Below, piece by piece: positions 48,667 to 56,612 of a stretch of 64,000 nt of DNA. Under the pieces are notes generated by a model that did no database searches, was not told where the DNA came from, and saw only the letters and a list, made by a program, of their open reading frames with translations. Origin of the DNA: Paenibacillus sp. USDA918EY (GTDB taxonomy: Bacteria; Bacillota; Bacilli; Paenibacillales; Paenibacillaceae); the NCBI RefSeq assembly GCF_009870825.1, contig NZ_WTWY01000001.1, positions 248,001-312,000 on the forward strand, in the 5' to 3' direction. The position numbers and the translations under genes were made by a program. Every line of letters starts with the position of its first letter. The stretch's first letter is position 1.

Positions 48667-49682
48667 AAGACGGTGGCGATATGAAAGGAATCGAGAAAGT
48701 GCATCGGTTAATCGAAGGCTGGGTGGCGGAGAAAAAAATACCCGGCGCGGTCATTGACATTCAGGTCAAAGACAAGCTACAATGGCAAGCCGCTTACGGA
48801 ACTGCCTCGCGGGATACGATTTTTGACGTCGCTTCGCTAACGAAAGTCGTGGCGACGCTGCCGGCGATCATGACGTTGGTTCAGTCGGAGCGGGTTTCGC
48901 TTCAGGACCCGATCCAAACCTATATCCCGGAGTTTCGCCATCCGGACGTGACCATCGAGCACTGTTTAAAACACGTTTCCGGTTTGCCTTCCGGCGTTCC
49001 GGATTTCAAAGAACGTTTCAAAACGTTGGACATTCGGCGAATTTTTGAGCTGGAGCTTGAATCCCGCCCCGGCGAGCGCGTGAATTACAGCGATATCGGC
49101 CTCATTTTGATCGGCTGGATCGTTTCCCGGTTGACGCAGCAGCCGCTGGATGAATGGGCCAGGGAGCATGTTTTTGAGCCGCTTGGCATGAAAGACAGTT
49201 ATTTTAACCCGCCGCAAACCTTAAAGGGACGAATCGCCCCAACCGAGTGGGACGGTCAACAATACATCCACGGGGAAGTCCATGACGAAACATGCTATCG
49301 CCTCGGAGGCGTCGCAGGCAGCGCGGGTTTGTTTTCGACGGCGGAGGATTTGGCCCGGTATGCGAAAATATGGCTTTACCCCGAACGTTATTCGCTGCTG
49401 TCCAGGGAGACGGTGGATGCGTGTTTGAAGTCTGTTTTTCAGGGACGCGGGCTGGGATGGCAGGTACAGGGAGCCTCGGATGAAGGGCTGTCATGCGGCC
49501 CGAATTGGCCGGAAGGCAGCTTTGGGCATACCGGCTTTACGGGAACCAGCATGTGGGTGGATCCGGTGGACGAGATGACCGTCGTATTTTTGACGAACGC
49601 GGTGCACTTGGGAAGGGAACATAACGAGTTGAGGCATTTACGGCCGATTTTGCATGAGGCGGCGTTGTCGATTGTAAGATAA
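48663..49682 (+). CDS. serine hydrolase, beta-lactamase/class C family
   Basis: 339 residues if ATG 48663 is used (overlap with previous stop); ATG 48681 is an alternative. The three active-site motifs are present: ASLTKVVATL (S-x-x-K; Ser near residue 58), NYSDIGLILIGWIV (Y-S-D in place of Y-x-N) and FGHTGFTGTS (H-T-G). There is no signal peptide, so it is likely cytosolic, as are several esterase-like or D-amino-acid-peptidase members. The class includes beta-lactamases, DD-peptidases and esterases; the absence of export argues against a cell-wall role. Confidence 0.88.
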   Translation: MKDGGDMKGIEKVHRLIEGWVAEKKIPGAVIDIQVKDKLQWQAAYGTASRDTIFDVASLTKVVATLPAIMTLVQSERVSLQDPIQTYIPEFRHPDVTIEHCLKHVSGLPSGVPDFKERFKTLDIRRIFELELESRPGERVNYSDIGLILIGWIVSRLTQQPLDEWAREHVFEPLGMKDSYFNPPQTLKGRIAPTEWDGQQYIHGEVHDETCYRLGGVAGSAGLFSTAEDLARYAKIWLYPERYSLLSRETVDACLKSVFQGRGLGWQVQGASDEGLSCGPNWPEGSFGHTGFTGTSMWVDPVDEMTVVFLTNAVHLGREHNELRHLRPILHEAALSIVR

Positions 49683-49721
49683 CGAAAAGCTGGCCAGGGC
49701 AACCGACAGGAGCTGAAAAGA

Positions 49722-50715
49722 GTGGAAAAGGAACTCAAGGCGCTGATGAACGATCAACTGCTCATGGAAGGGGCGGCGTTTTTCGGCGCATCTTTCGCAG
49801 GATGTAAACGATGTCGGCGGATTTCATAATTTTATATATGAATATGAGCGAAGCGGAACTTCATATATTCTCAGGTTCACGCACAGCTCCCATCGGGAGA
49901 TTCATCAAGTTCAGGCCGAATTGGACAGGATTGATGATCTTTCCCGCAGCGGCGTCTCTGTAAGCAAACCGATCGTTTCCGTGCATGGCCGCATGCTTGA
50001 GGTGCTCCAACTGGAGGATTCCTGTTTAATTGTTTCTTCTTTCGAAAAAGCGCCGGGAAAAAAGATATTTTATCCCGAGTGCATGAACAACGATCTTCTC
50101 TCTGAAGCATGCGGCGAATTGACGGGACGGATCCATGTTTTATCCCAAACGTATGAACCGGCAGACAAGCTTGCGAGACGGCATCATTGGAATGAAAACT
50201 ACTATATCAAGCATGCGCGAAAATACATACCGGCGAACCAACACAAAGTTTGGGCAAGCATTGAAAAATTAATGAAAGAAATGCAAGATTTGAGGCAGGG
50301 AGAGCATTATGGCCTGATTCACGGCGACATCAACGTCGGGAACTTTTTCGTGGATGACGGCAGGATTACGCTGTTCGATTTTGATGAGTGCCAATACAGC
50401 TGGTTTGTAGAGGACATCGCAATTCAACTGTTTTATATGGTCTACGTAGTGCTGGACGATTCTATCCCTGAACGTCATGAACAGGCACGAAGATTTATGA
50501 GGTTCTTTTTGCAAGGTTATGAAAAGCACCGTTTGCTGGATTCCGCATCGCTAATGCAAATGGAACGGTTTCTACGGCTGCGCGAGTTTATCGTATACGT
50601 CGGCATGCACCGCAGCTTCGACATGACGAAATTGGATGACTGGACGACCGCATATTTGCGTGAAAGCCGAAGACGTCTGGAGGAAAGTATCCCGATCGTT
50701 AGCGACCTTTTTTGA
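49722..50715 (+). pseudogene. APH-family phosphotransferase, frameshifted in a poly-T run
   Basis: The frame opens at GTG 49722 (AGGAG upstream) with VEKELKALMNDQLLMEGAAF, then runs off. The family continues in another frame from about 49786: HLSQDVNDVGGFHNFIYEYE, SGTSYILRFTHSSHRE, GLIHGDINVGNFFVDD (catalytic loop) and LFDFDECQYSWFVEDIAIQLF. Deleting one T from T5 (49779-49783) joins them. The C-terminal ~265 residues are intact and could be made alone, without the first ATP-binding strands. A homologue at 10045 is broken in a poly-G run. Confidence 0.75.
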
Positions 50716-50757
50716 CGCTTTCTCATTTATATTTTCAATCGAAAAGAGGCGGTATCC

Positions 50758-51099
50758 ATATTCAAAGCGGTCAATCTCATCGTACGGTTTGTGTTAGAGC
50801 TTATCCTCCTTTTTTCTTTAGGTTATTGGGGTTTCCATTTGGATGTGAACTTGTTTCTGCGGTTTGCGGCCGGTCTCGGCCTGCCGGTTGCGGCGGCCTT
50901 CCTTTGGGGATTGTTCGTTTCACCTAAGGCCTCGGTTCGGGTTCCTCTGTTTGCGGTGCTTATCATTGAAGCGGTTTTGTTTGCGGCAGCGGTATTTTGT
51001 CTCATCCAATCGGGTTTTACCGTATTTGCGGTCATTTTTGCCGCATTTGCGGTCATCAACCGTTTTATTATTTTGAAATGGGATATGCAGGGGGTTTGA
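50758..51099 (+). CDS. YrdB/DUF2568-like membrane protein, possible ATA start
   Basis: 113 residues if translation begins at ATA 50758, 5 nt after AGAGGCGG. The reading FKAVNLIVRFVLELILLFSLGYWGF matches the N terminus of the small YrdB family, with four hydrophobic segments (also LPVAAAFLWGLFVS, VPLFAVLIIEAVLFAAAVFCLI, FAVIFAAFAVINRFIIL). No ATG, GTG or TTG lies in frame between the ribosome site and GTG 50791, which would cut off the first half-helix. The function of the family is unknown. A terminator follows. Confidence 0.65.
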   Translation: MFKAVNLIVRFVLELILLFSLGYWGFHLDVNLFLRFAAGLGLPVAAAFLWGLFVSPKASVRVPLFAVLIIEAVLFAAAVFCLIQSGFTVFAVIFAAFAVINRFIILKWDMQGV

Positions 51100-51114
51100 A
51101 TCTAAAATGCTGAA

Positions 51115-51150
51115 AGAAAACGCGGCCTGACTAGGCTGCGTTTTCTATTT
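51115..51150. terminator. bidirectional terminator
   Basis: AGAAAACGCGGCC pairs with GGCTGCGTTTTCT; it sits between the YrdB-like gene and the convergent TetR gene. Confidence 0.7.
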
Positions 51151-51160
51151 GGGGGTATCT

Positions 51161-51787
51161 TCAATGATATAAATAGCTTACGATCATTTTCGCAAGTTCG
51201 TTTTTGATGAGATTGTCGTCGACTTTTTGCTGTGAGAACACGAGCATGTCGACAACGCTATTTATGGCTTCGAACATAACGATGGAAGCCGCCTCGGCAT
51301 GATCCACCTTTAATTCCTCGGAGTTCATCAGAAGGTACTCCAGCGTTTTACGGCGACCCAGGTCGAACTGCTCGTCCATAATTAACTGGACTTCCGGATC
51401 GGAATGATACATTACCTGCAGCTCTTTGTGAAACCCGGTAAAGACTTGATGGGAGTAAATCAGGCTGTCGATCACTTCCCGAATCATTTCGTGCTTGTCC
51501 ATGGTACTGAAATTGATTCCGGCAAGGTAGGTTTCGATCCGTTCCAGGAGCGTGCTGAAGTAGATGGAGAGTGAATCCAGGAATACTGCGCGTTTATCCT
51601 TGTAATACGAATAAAAGCTCCCGGTGGATACGCCTGCCGCGGCGGCAATTTCTTTGGTGTTGGTTCCATGGTAGCCTTTTTCGGAAAAGAGCTTCATGGC
51701 CGCTTGCAAAATGGCTTCCTTCGTTTTGATGCCCCGCTCCTGCCGGGGTATTCGGATTTTGGTCGTCTCATTTTCGGTCCCGGTCAA
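51161..51787 (-). CDS. TetR-family regulator of the adjacent efflux gene
   Basis: 208 residues from TTG 51787, with AAGGGGG upstream. The HTH is ILQAAMKLFSEKGYHGTNTKEIAAAAGVSTGSFYSYYKDKRAVF. The C-terminal domain is helical and resembles drug-sensing TetR proteins. It is divergent from the DHA2 efflux gene. TGAACT...AGTTCA dyads at 51883 and 51910 sit in and after the efflux promoter, so it very likely represses efflux until a compound binds. Confidence 0.9.
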   Translation of the reverse strand: MTGTENETTKIRIPRQERGIKTKEAILQAAMKLFSEKGYHGTNTKEIAAAAGVSTGSFYSYYKDKRAVFLDSLSIYFSTLLERIETYLAGINFSTMDKHEMIREVIDSLIYSHQVFTGFHKELQVMYHSDPEVQLIMDEQFDLGRRKTLEYLLMNSEELKVDHAEAASIVMFEAINSVVDMLVFSQQKVDDNLIKNELAKMIVSYLYH

Positions 51788-51872
51788 TTCATTTTGCCCC
51801 CTTCGTAATAACGATTGTAGAGGAGAACAAATGGGCTGTCAACGAAAGTTGAACTTTGTTTCACGTTTCGTG

Positions 51873-51923
51873 TTGACAAATGTGAACTAGAGTTCATATA
51901 CTCAAAACATGAACTTAAGTTCA
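51873..51923 (+). promoter_or_regulatory. sigma-A promoter with two TetR operators for the DHA2 efflux gene
   Basis: TTGACA (51873-51878) and TATACT (51897-51902) form a promoter with an 18-bp spacer. TGAACTAGAGTTCA (51883-51896) fills the spacer, and TGAACTTAAGTTCA (51910-51923), a perfect palindrome, lies at about the transcription start. Both are TGAACT-N2-AGTTCA. Binding of a TetR dimer here would block RNA polymerase. Confidence 0.7.
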
Positions 51924-51946
51924 CATTTTGTTGAGGAGCGTGAAAG

Positions 51947-53647
51947 ATGAACGGACGAGTAAAAGGAATGATGGTCTTTACGGCCATTTTGCTGGGTTAT
52001 TTTATGGCATTGCTGGATACGACCATCGTGAACATCGCCCTTCCGGAAATGATGCGGCATTTTGCCGGCACGGTTTCGGAAATCTCTTGGATCATGAATG
52101 GATACAATCTGGCATTTGCGGCGTTGATTCTTACGGCATCGCGGCTTGCCGATCAATTTGGGAGGAAGAGAGTTTTTTTATTGGGAGTTGCATTGTTTAC
52201 GTTGTCCTCCCTGTTTGCCGGATTATCAACATCGCTTGGCATGCTGATCTTGTTCAGAACCATTCAAGGATTGGCAGGCGCGATTATTGTACCGGTCACC
52301 ATTCCGTTAACCACGACGTCCTTCCCGAAGGAAAAGCACGGCATCCTCATCGGTTTATGGGGAGCGATCGCCGGGCTTGCCGCTGCCAGCGGGCCTTCGC
52401 TCGGGGGAGTGATTACGGAGAAACTGAATTGGCAGTGGATTTTTTATGTGAATGTTCCGCTCGGGGTGCTCAGCATGGTGTTGATCCTGCTGTTCATTCA
52501 AGAATCACGGGATGAATCCGCAGGAAAATCGGTGGATTACGGCGGCATGTTGTCGATTACCTCAGGGATGATTTTGATTACCTATGCATTTATCAAGGCC
52601 AATGATTTAGGTTGGAATTCTGGTGAATTTTTCGCCCTGATCGGCGCGGGATTGTTAGGTATCGCGTTATTCTTTTTTATGCAGCAGCGAGGGAAAGAGC
52701 CGATGCTCCCCTTGGCGCTCCTGAAGATCAAAGCGTTTAACGGAACTTCGCTGGCGTTGTTTATCGTTGGAGCGGCATTATCCAATCTGGCATTACTGAC
52801 TTCTTTTTTCTTAACCCGGGTCATGGGGATGACGGAGCTTAGGGCAGGGCTGGTGTTATCCACCGTAGCTGCAGGGTCCATCGTCAGTTCGGCGGTTTCG
52901 GGGGGATTGTCCAATAAATACGGCAGCCGCTGGTTTGGAGCGGTTGGGGCCGTGACGATAAGCGGTTCCCTTTATTCCATGAGTTTTCTGCATGCGGATT
53001 CCCCGCTTGCCGATATCATCCTACGCTTATTCATAGCCGGGATCGGCGTCGGTATGACGATGGCGCCTGTCATGTCGGCCGGTATACGCCATGTGCCTGA
53101 GGAGAAGGTCGGCATTGCGTCGGGAATCATCAATATGGCGAAGTCGATCGGCAGCGTATTGGGAGTGGCCATTATCGTGACCTTGCTGCAGCAAAATCTC
53201 AGCGGGGAAATGCAGACCGCCCAGACCCGTGTTCTGGAGCAGGTGAAGGGTGATGCGCTGCTGATGCCATTTGTCAAAGAGGTTCTTGTAGGCGTGATCA
53301 ACGAACAAGGGAGCCAAATGAGAAATGGATCCGGTAGCGGGATTCAAGAGGAAATGCTGGCCGCTAAGATCATAAAAGATTTGGAGACGGCTGCAGCCAC
53401 ACTGGGGCCGGAGCAGCAAAAGGCATTTGTCTCTGAGCGCGAAAGTCAAACGGAGGAAATCAAGGTGCTGCTCTCAGGTGTCGATGAGGAGCTGAAAAAT
53501 GCTTCCGTCAAAGGGTTCGGTCAAACATTCATTTACGCGAGTTTCATGACTCTGCCGGGGATTATTTTTGCTTGGATGAGCGATAAGCGCAGGAAGAGAA
53601 AAAATTCGAACGAATCCGCCGGTTATCGAACAATGGATTTGGCTTAA
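51947..53647 (+). CDS. DHA2-family MFS multidrug efflux transporter (EmrB/QacA-like)
   Basis: 566 residues from ATG 51947 after TTGAGGAGCGTG. Fourteen helices are expected. DHA2 motifs are visible: LLGYFMALLDTTIVNIALPEM (helix 1), WIMNGYNLAFAALILTASRLADQFGRKRVFLLG (motif A), RTIQGLAGAIIVPVT and GLAAASGPSLGGVI (antiporter motif C). A long loop near the C terminus (about 415-510) is hydrophilic. It exports lipophilic or cationic compounds with proton exchange; the substrate is unknown. Controlled by the divergent TetR gene. Confidence 0.92.
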   Translation: MNGRVKGMMVFTAILLGYFMALLDTTIVNIALPEMMRHFAGTVSEISWIMNGYNLAFAALILTASRLADQFGRKRVFLLGVALFTLSSLFAGLSTSLGMLILFRTIQGLAGAIIVPVTIPLTTTSFPKEKHGILIGLWGAIAGLAAASGPSLGGVITEKLNWQWIFYVNVPLGVLSMVLILLFIQESRDESAGKSVDYGGMLSITSGMILITYAFIKANDLGWNSGEFFALIGAGLLGIALFFFMQQRGKEPMLPLALLKIKAFNGTSLALFIVGAALSNLALLTSFFLTRVMGMTELRAGLVLSTVAAGSIVSSAVSGGLSNKYGSRWFGAVGAVTISGSLYSMSFLHADSPLADIILRLFIAGIGVGMTMAPVMSAGIRHVPEEKVGIASGIINMAKSIGSVLGVAIIVTLLQQNLSGEMQTAQTRVLEQVKGDALLMPFVKEVLVGVINEQGSQMRNGSGSGIQEEMLAAKIIKDLETAAATLGPEQQKAFVSERESQTEEIKVLLSGVDEELKNASVKGFGQTFIYASFMTLPGIIFAWMSDKRRKRKNSNESAGYRTMDLA

Positions 53648-53767
53648 TTTCATAACCTCGTTCCCGTCTTGGATGTTCAGGTAGCATACTTGAACAGCGA
53701 CCCGCATGGAAGCATCTTGTGAAAGCGTCTTTATCGCCCCGTGTAATCCAAGTATAATGTAATGTAA

Positions 53768-53885
53768 GGATTCTGCAAAAATCCAAGGAGCGACTTTCAA
53801 TCAGCAATAGTATGGAACGAAACGGTTTTATTCGTCTATATATTGGCCCCGGCAGCTGACGGAATCGAATTTTGCAAAATGCTGA
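53768..53885 (-). repeat. palindromic intergenic repeat, copy B (inverted)
   Basis: On the minus strand it reads CAGCATTTTGCAAAATTCGA, then CAATATATAGACGAA, AAAACCGTTTCG, TTGCTGATTGAAAGTCGCTC and CTTGGATTTTTGCAGAATCC. It matches copies A and C in order and spacing, opposite in orientation. The right end reaches into the start region of the nucleotidyltransferase gene. Confidence 0.8.
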
Positions 53886-53958
53886 TACAAGAAAGGGGGC
53901 GGTCCTCCTGCCGATAAAACATGAACATAACGGTTCGGATGTTGACCCGAATCGGAAG

Positions 53959-54468
53959 ATGGACGAAAAATCGAAAGCTCAGCTGGAAATTTTGGGCGAA
54001 ATCGCCGCCATATTTTGTGCTTTGGACCGGCCGTTTTGGCTTCGCGGAGGTTGGGCCATCGACTTTTTGCTCGGCAGCGTCACACGTCCCCATGAGGATC
54101 TTGATCTTGTGGCTTTCGTCGAATGCCGGGATCTGCTGGAGCAGAAGCTTGCCGATGCCGGTTATGAAAGGTTTCCGATCAGCGGGAGACAGACGGATTT
54201 TCGAAAAAATGGAACCGATATCCAGGTTTGTTACGTGACCTATACGGAGGACGGCCAAATCATCTTGAACGGACTCCCCGAATGGGTATGGAGGAAGGAT
54301 GCCCTGCAGACCGAGACGTTCAGCCTATATGGTATTTCGGCATGCGTCCTTAACCCTCGTCAGCTTCTCGAAGAAAAAGAAGTGTATCGGGAAATCGGCA
54401 GAATGCCGCGTCCGAAAGACGAGGAAAGCAAAACGGTGTTGCGCGGGTTGATCGGCAGCATGGAGTGA
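53959..54468 (+). CDS. nucleotidyltransferase-like protein (Lnu/ANT type)
   Basis: About 169 residues from ATG 53959, the first canonical start after repeat copy B; the open frame extends upstream to TTG 53872 inside the repeat, and CTG 53908 follows GGGGGCGG, so the true start is uncertain. FWLRGGWAIDFLLGSVTRPHEDLDLVAFVE is the nucleotidyltransferase core (G-G-W-A-I-D...H-x-D-x-D), as in lincosamide and aminoglycoside nucleotidyltransferases. FRKNGTDIQVCYVTY and LNPRQLLEEKEVY follow. Resistance activity is possible but cannot be inferred; most such genomic homologues are uncharacterised. Confidence 0.75.
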   Translation: MDEKSKAQLEILGEIAAIFCALDRPFWLRGGWAIDFLLGSVTRPHEDLDLVAFVECRDLLEQKLADAGYERFPISGRQTDFRKNGTDIQVCYVTYTEDGQIILNGLPEWVWRKDALQTETFSLYGISACVLNPRQLLEEKEVYREIGRMPRPKDEESKTVLRGLIGSME

Positions 54469-54474
54469 CAACGA

Positions 54475-54519
54475 GACCCGGTCGGAGGGAGATGGCTCCA
54501 GGCCGGGCCGTTTTATTTT
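54475..54519 (+). terminator. intrinsic terminator after the nucleotidyltransferase gene
   Basis: GACCCGGTCGGAG pairs imperfectly with CTCCAGGCCGGG, followed by CCGTTTTATTTT. Confidence 0.5.
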
Positions 54520-54569
54520 CTGACATCGATGACCGCTGCAAGCGGAAGCATTCAAGAAAGGGGTGCCGC

Positions 54570-54732
54570 ATGGCAGTTTCTCCAATCCGAATCATACCGA
54601 TACAGAGGAAGCCGCGCGTTTTTACCGCTCCTTAGGTTTTCGGCAAACGGATGAATACAAGAATACCACCCATTTTCTGAAACTATTGCGCGCAAAAAGA
54701 GAAGGAGAAACACAGCGATGCCAACCGTAACT
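54570..54732 (+). pseudogene. fragment of a GNAT or VOC gene
   Basis: One frame contains HTDTEEAARFYRSLGFRQTD and EYKNTTHFLKLL. The A-x-x-F-Y-x-x-L-G-F motif is common to GNAT C termini and VOC N termini; the short tail after it resembles a GNAT end. There is no start codon or preceding domain, and the frame ends at 54732, inside the next gene's first codons. It is probably a remnant. Confidence 0.35.
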
Positions 54733-55239
54733 GTTCGAACGGAAACGCAAGCGGATGCCAAGCAAGTCGAAAAGGTGTTGTTTCAAGCTTTCGGCAACCG
54801 GGAGGACGAGTCCGAATTAGTGAAAAGAATCAGGCAGTCCGAAGGGTTTATCCCCGAACTGTCGCTCGTGGCCGAGCAAAACGGTGAGATCGTCGGCCAT
54901 ATTTTGTTAAGCAAGGCGAAGGTTGTTAACGGGGACCAACAGACCGGCGTGATTGCGCTGGCCCCGCTCGCCGTCGACCCGAAACATCAGAAACAAGGAA
55001 TCGGCGGGCTTTTGATCCAGGAAGGCGTGGAACGCTGCCGGAAGCTGGGGTATGAGCTTGTGCTGTTAATCGGCCATCCGGCGTATTATCCGAAATTCGG
55101 GTTTAAGCCGGCTCGCCCCTACGGCCTCGAATTAAAGCAATTCGACGTTTCCGATGACGTCTTTATGGTTTGTGAGCTGCAGGACGGCGCTCTCGGCCGG
55201 ATCAAGGGAGTACTCATGTACCCCGAGGTGTTTTTATGA
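54718..55239 (+). CDS. GNAT N-acetyltransferase, YhbS-like
   Basis: 173 residues from ATG 54718, after GAAGGAGAAACACAGCG. VTVRTETQADAKQVEKVLFQAFG, LVAEQNGEIVGHILLSKAKV, ALAPLAVDPKHQKQGIGGLLIQEGV and LVLLIGHPAYYPKFGFKPA are the pattern of the YhbS group ('predicted N-acetyltransferase'), including the characteristic G-H-P-x-Y-Y-x-x-F-G-F. The last codons overlap the ATG of the NUDIX gene. Confidence 0.9.
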   Translation: MPTVTVRTETQADAKQVEKVLFQAFGNREDESELVKRIRQSEGFIPELSLVAEQNGEIVGHILLSKAKVVNGDQQTGVIALAPLAVDPKHQKQGIGGLLIQEGVERCRKLGYELVLLIGHPAYYPKFGFKPARPYGLELKQFDVSDDVFMVCELQDGALGRIKGVLMYPEVFL

Positions 55240-55781
55240 TCGCGTACAATATCTGCTTCATTAGGCAGGGAGACCGGGTCCTGCTGCTGAACCGCAACAA
55301 GCCGAGCTGGATGGGGGCATGGAACGGCATCGGAGGCAAGTTAGAGCCGGGGGAAACCCCGAGGGAGTCGATGATGAGGGAAATGCGGGAAGAGACTGGA
55401 CTTGTGCCCGGGGGGCTCGATTTCAAAGGTTTGGTAACATGGGTCGTGGATGATAAAAAGGTAGGCGGCATGTACGTCTATGCTGCAGAATTGTCCGAGG
55501 AGACGAGCTACCCGACCCCGATCGGCACGGAAGAAGGGATTTTGGACTGGAAGGAGCTCGCATGGATATTGCATCCGAAAAACCGCGGCGTCGCTTACAA
55601 TATTCCAAAAAGCATCGAAAAAATATTGTATGATGACCGCTGCTTCGAGCATATCTGCGTGTATCAAAACGGCGAACTGCTGCAACATGAGTCCGTTCCG
55701 ATCGCGCCGGACATCGAATGGGTCACCGACCCGGCAGAGCTTGCGGCGCTTTTATTGAACAGGAAAAAGGAGCTTTCCTAG
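55236..55781 (+). CDS. NUDIX hydrolase (8-oxo-dGTP diphosphatase-like)
   Basis: 181 residues; ATG 55236 overlaps the GNAT stop. A complete NUDIX box, GGKLEPGETPRESMMREMREETGL, fits G-x5-E-x7-R-E-U-x-E-E-x-G-U. The start (YNICFIRQGDRVLLLNRNKPSWMGAWNGIGGKLE) is typical of MutT-like proteins. These hydrolyse oxidised or other nucleoside diphosphate derivatives; the exact substrate is not known. About 45 C-terminal residues extend beyond the common core. Confidence 0.9.
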   Translation: MIAYNICFIRQGDRVLLLNRNKPSWMGAWNGIGGKLEPGETPRESMMREMREETGLVPGGLDFKGLVTWVVDDKKVGGMYVYAAELSEETSYPTPIGTEEGILDWKELAWILHPKNRGVAYNIPKSIEKILYDDRCFEHICVYQNGELLQHESVPIAPDIEWVTDPAELAALLLNRKKELS

Positions 55782-55856
55782 TCATTTACCAAAGAAAATG
55801 CGACCTAGTACCTCTTTGAGAGGTGGTTGACCGGAATTTTCGAGCGGGGTGATTCC

Positions 55857-56528
55857 ATGAAGAAAACGATACGATATACGGTGCTGTTCGTGCTGCTCCT
55901 TGCAGGATGCAAAGACGGGGAAGGCCCGGCCCTTAAAGACGAGACAACCGTGCCCGATATTCCCGTCGTTGATATGAAGGACGGATATTTCATCTATCCA
56001 CATCGTCATGATAACATGGACCGCGGCGACCATGATTTCGAGGGACGGGCCGTCATCGATCCGAATTATTACGAACGTCACCCTTTCAAGAGGGGAGAAA
56101 TCGTATACTTTCAAAATCCGGACTTCGACCATAAAAAATACCCGAGGATTACGCTTGAGAAAATGAGCATTTCAAGGATTGTGGCCTTGCCGGGAGAAAC
56201 GATAGAAATTAAAAAAGGGCAAATTTACGTCGATCGCCGCAAGCTCGATTCGTTTTACGGGAAGGCCCACCGGATCGGATCCGATATTGAAGGGTTGAAA
56301 AAGGGGCTGGAACAGAATCCGGATGGTCGAACGAGGCAAAATCTCGAACATGCGATCAAGGATCTGGAATCGAATCAGCTGGACGCCTTGCGCGTTCCGG
56401 ATGGGCATGTATTCGTGATTGGCGACGATTGGTTCCGAAGCTTCGACAGCCGGCATTTCGGCCCTTTACCGATCGATTCGATCCAAGGGAAGGTACTGGG
56501 ATATCCGGCTCCCCCGCCGGCAAAATAA
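55857..56528 (+). CDS. signal peptidase I (S26)-like lipoprotein without a visible Ser/Lys dyad
   Basis: 223 residues from ATG 55857 after GCGGGGTG. A short signal peptide ends in a lipobox (LLLAGCKDG). The body resembles Bacillus-type SPase I: YPHRHDNMDRGDHDF where family members have a 'D-S-M-D-R-G-N-H' catalytic segment, FKRGEIVYFQNPD, ISRIVALPGETIEIKKGQIYVD and VPDGHVFVIGDDWFRSFDSRHFGPLPIDSIQGKV. Here Asn replaces the nucleophilic Ser and Ser takes the position of the general-base Lys (normally I-K-R-x-V-x-L-P-G). It may be an inactive homologue anchored outside the membrane. The alignment is by eye. Confidence 0.75.
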   Translation: MKKTIRYTVLFVLLLAGCKDGEGPALKDETTVPDIPVVDMKDGYFIYPHRHDNMDRGDHDFEGRAVIDPNYYERHPFKRGEIVYFQNPDFDHKKYPRITLEKMSISRIVALPGETIEIKKGQIYVDRRKLDSFYGKAHRIGSDIEGLKKGLEQNPDGRTRQNLEHAIKDLESNQLDALRVPDGHVFVIGDDWFRSFDSRHFGPLPIDSIQGKVLGYPAPPPAK

Positions 56529-56562
56529 CGGTCTTGTCCTTCGCATGCCCTTCGATAAGGCG

Positions 56563-56597
56563 AATAAGCAGTCCTTATAAAACAAGGGCTGCTTATC
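56563..56597. terminator. hairpin between convergent genes
   Basis: AATAAGCAGTCCTT pairs with AAGGGCTGCTTAT (one G-U or mismatch) between the lipoprotein gene and the convergent kinase gene. There is no good T-run, so strength is doubtful. Confidence 0.45.
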
Positions 56598-56612
56598 CAC
56601 ATCGGTTCGAAG

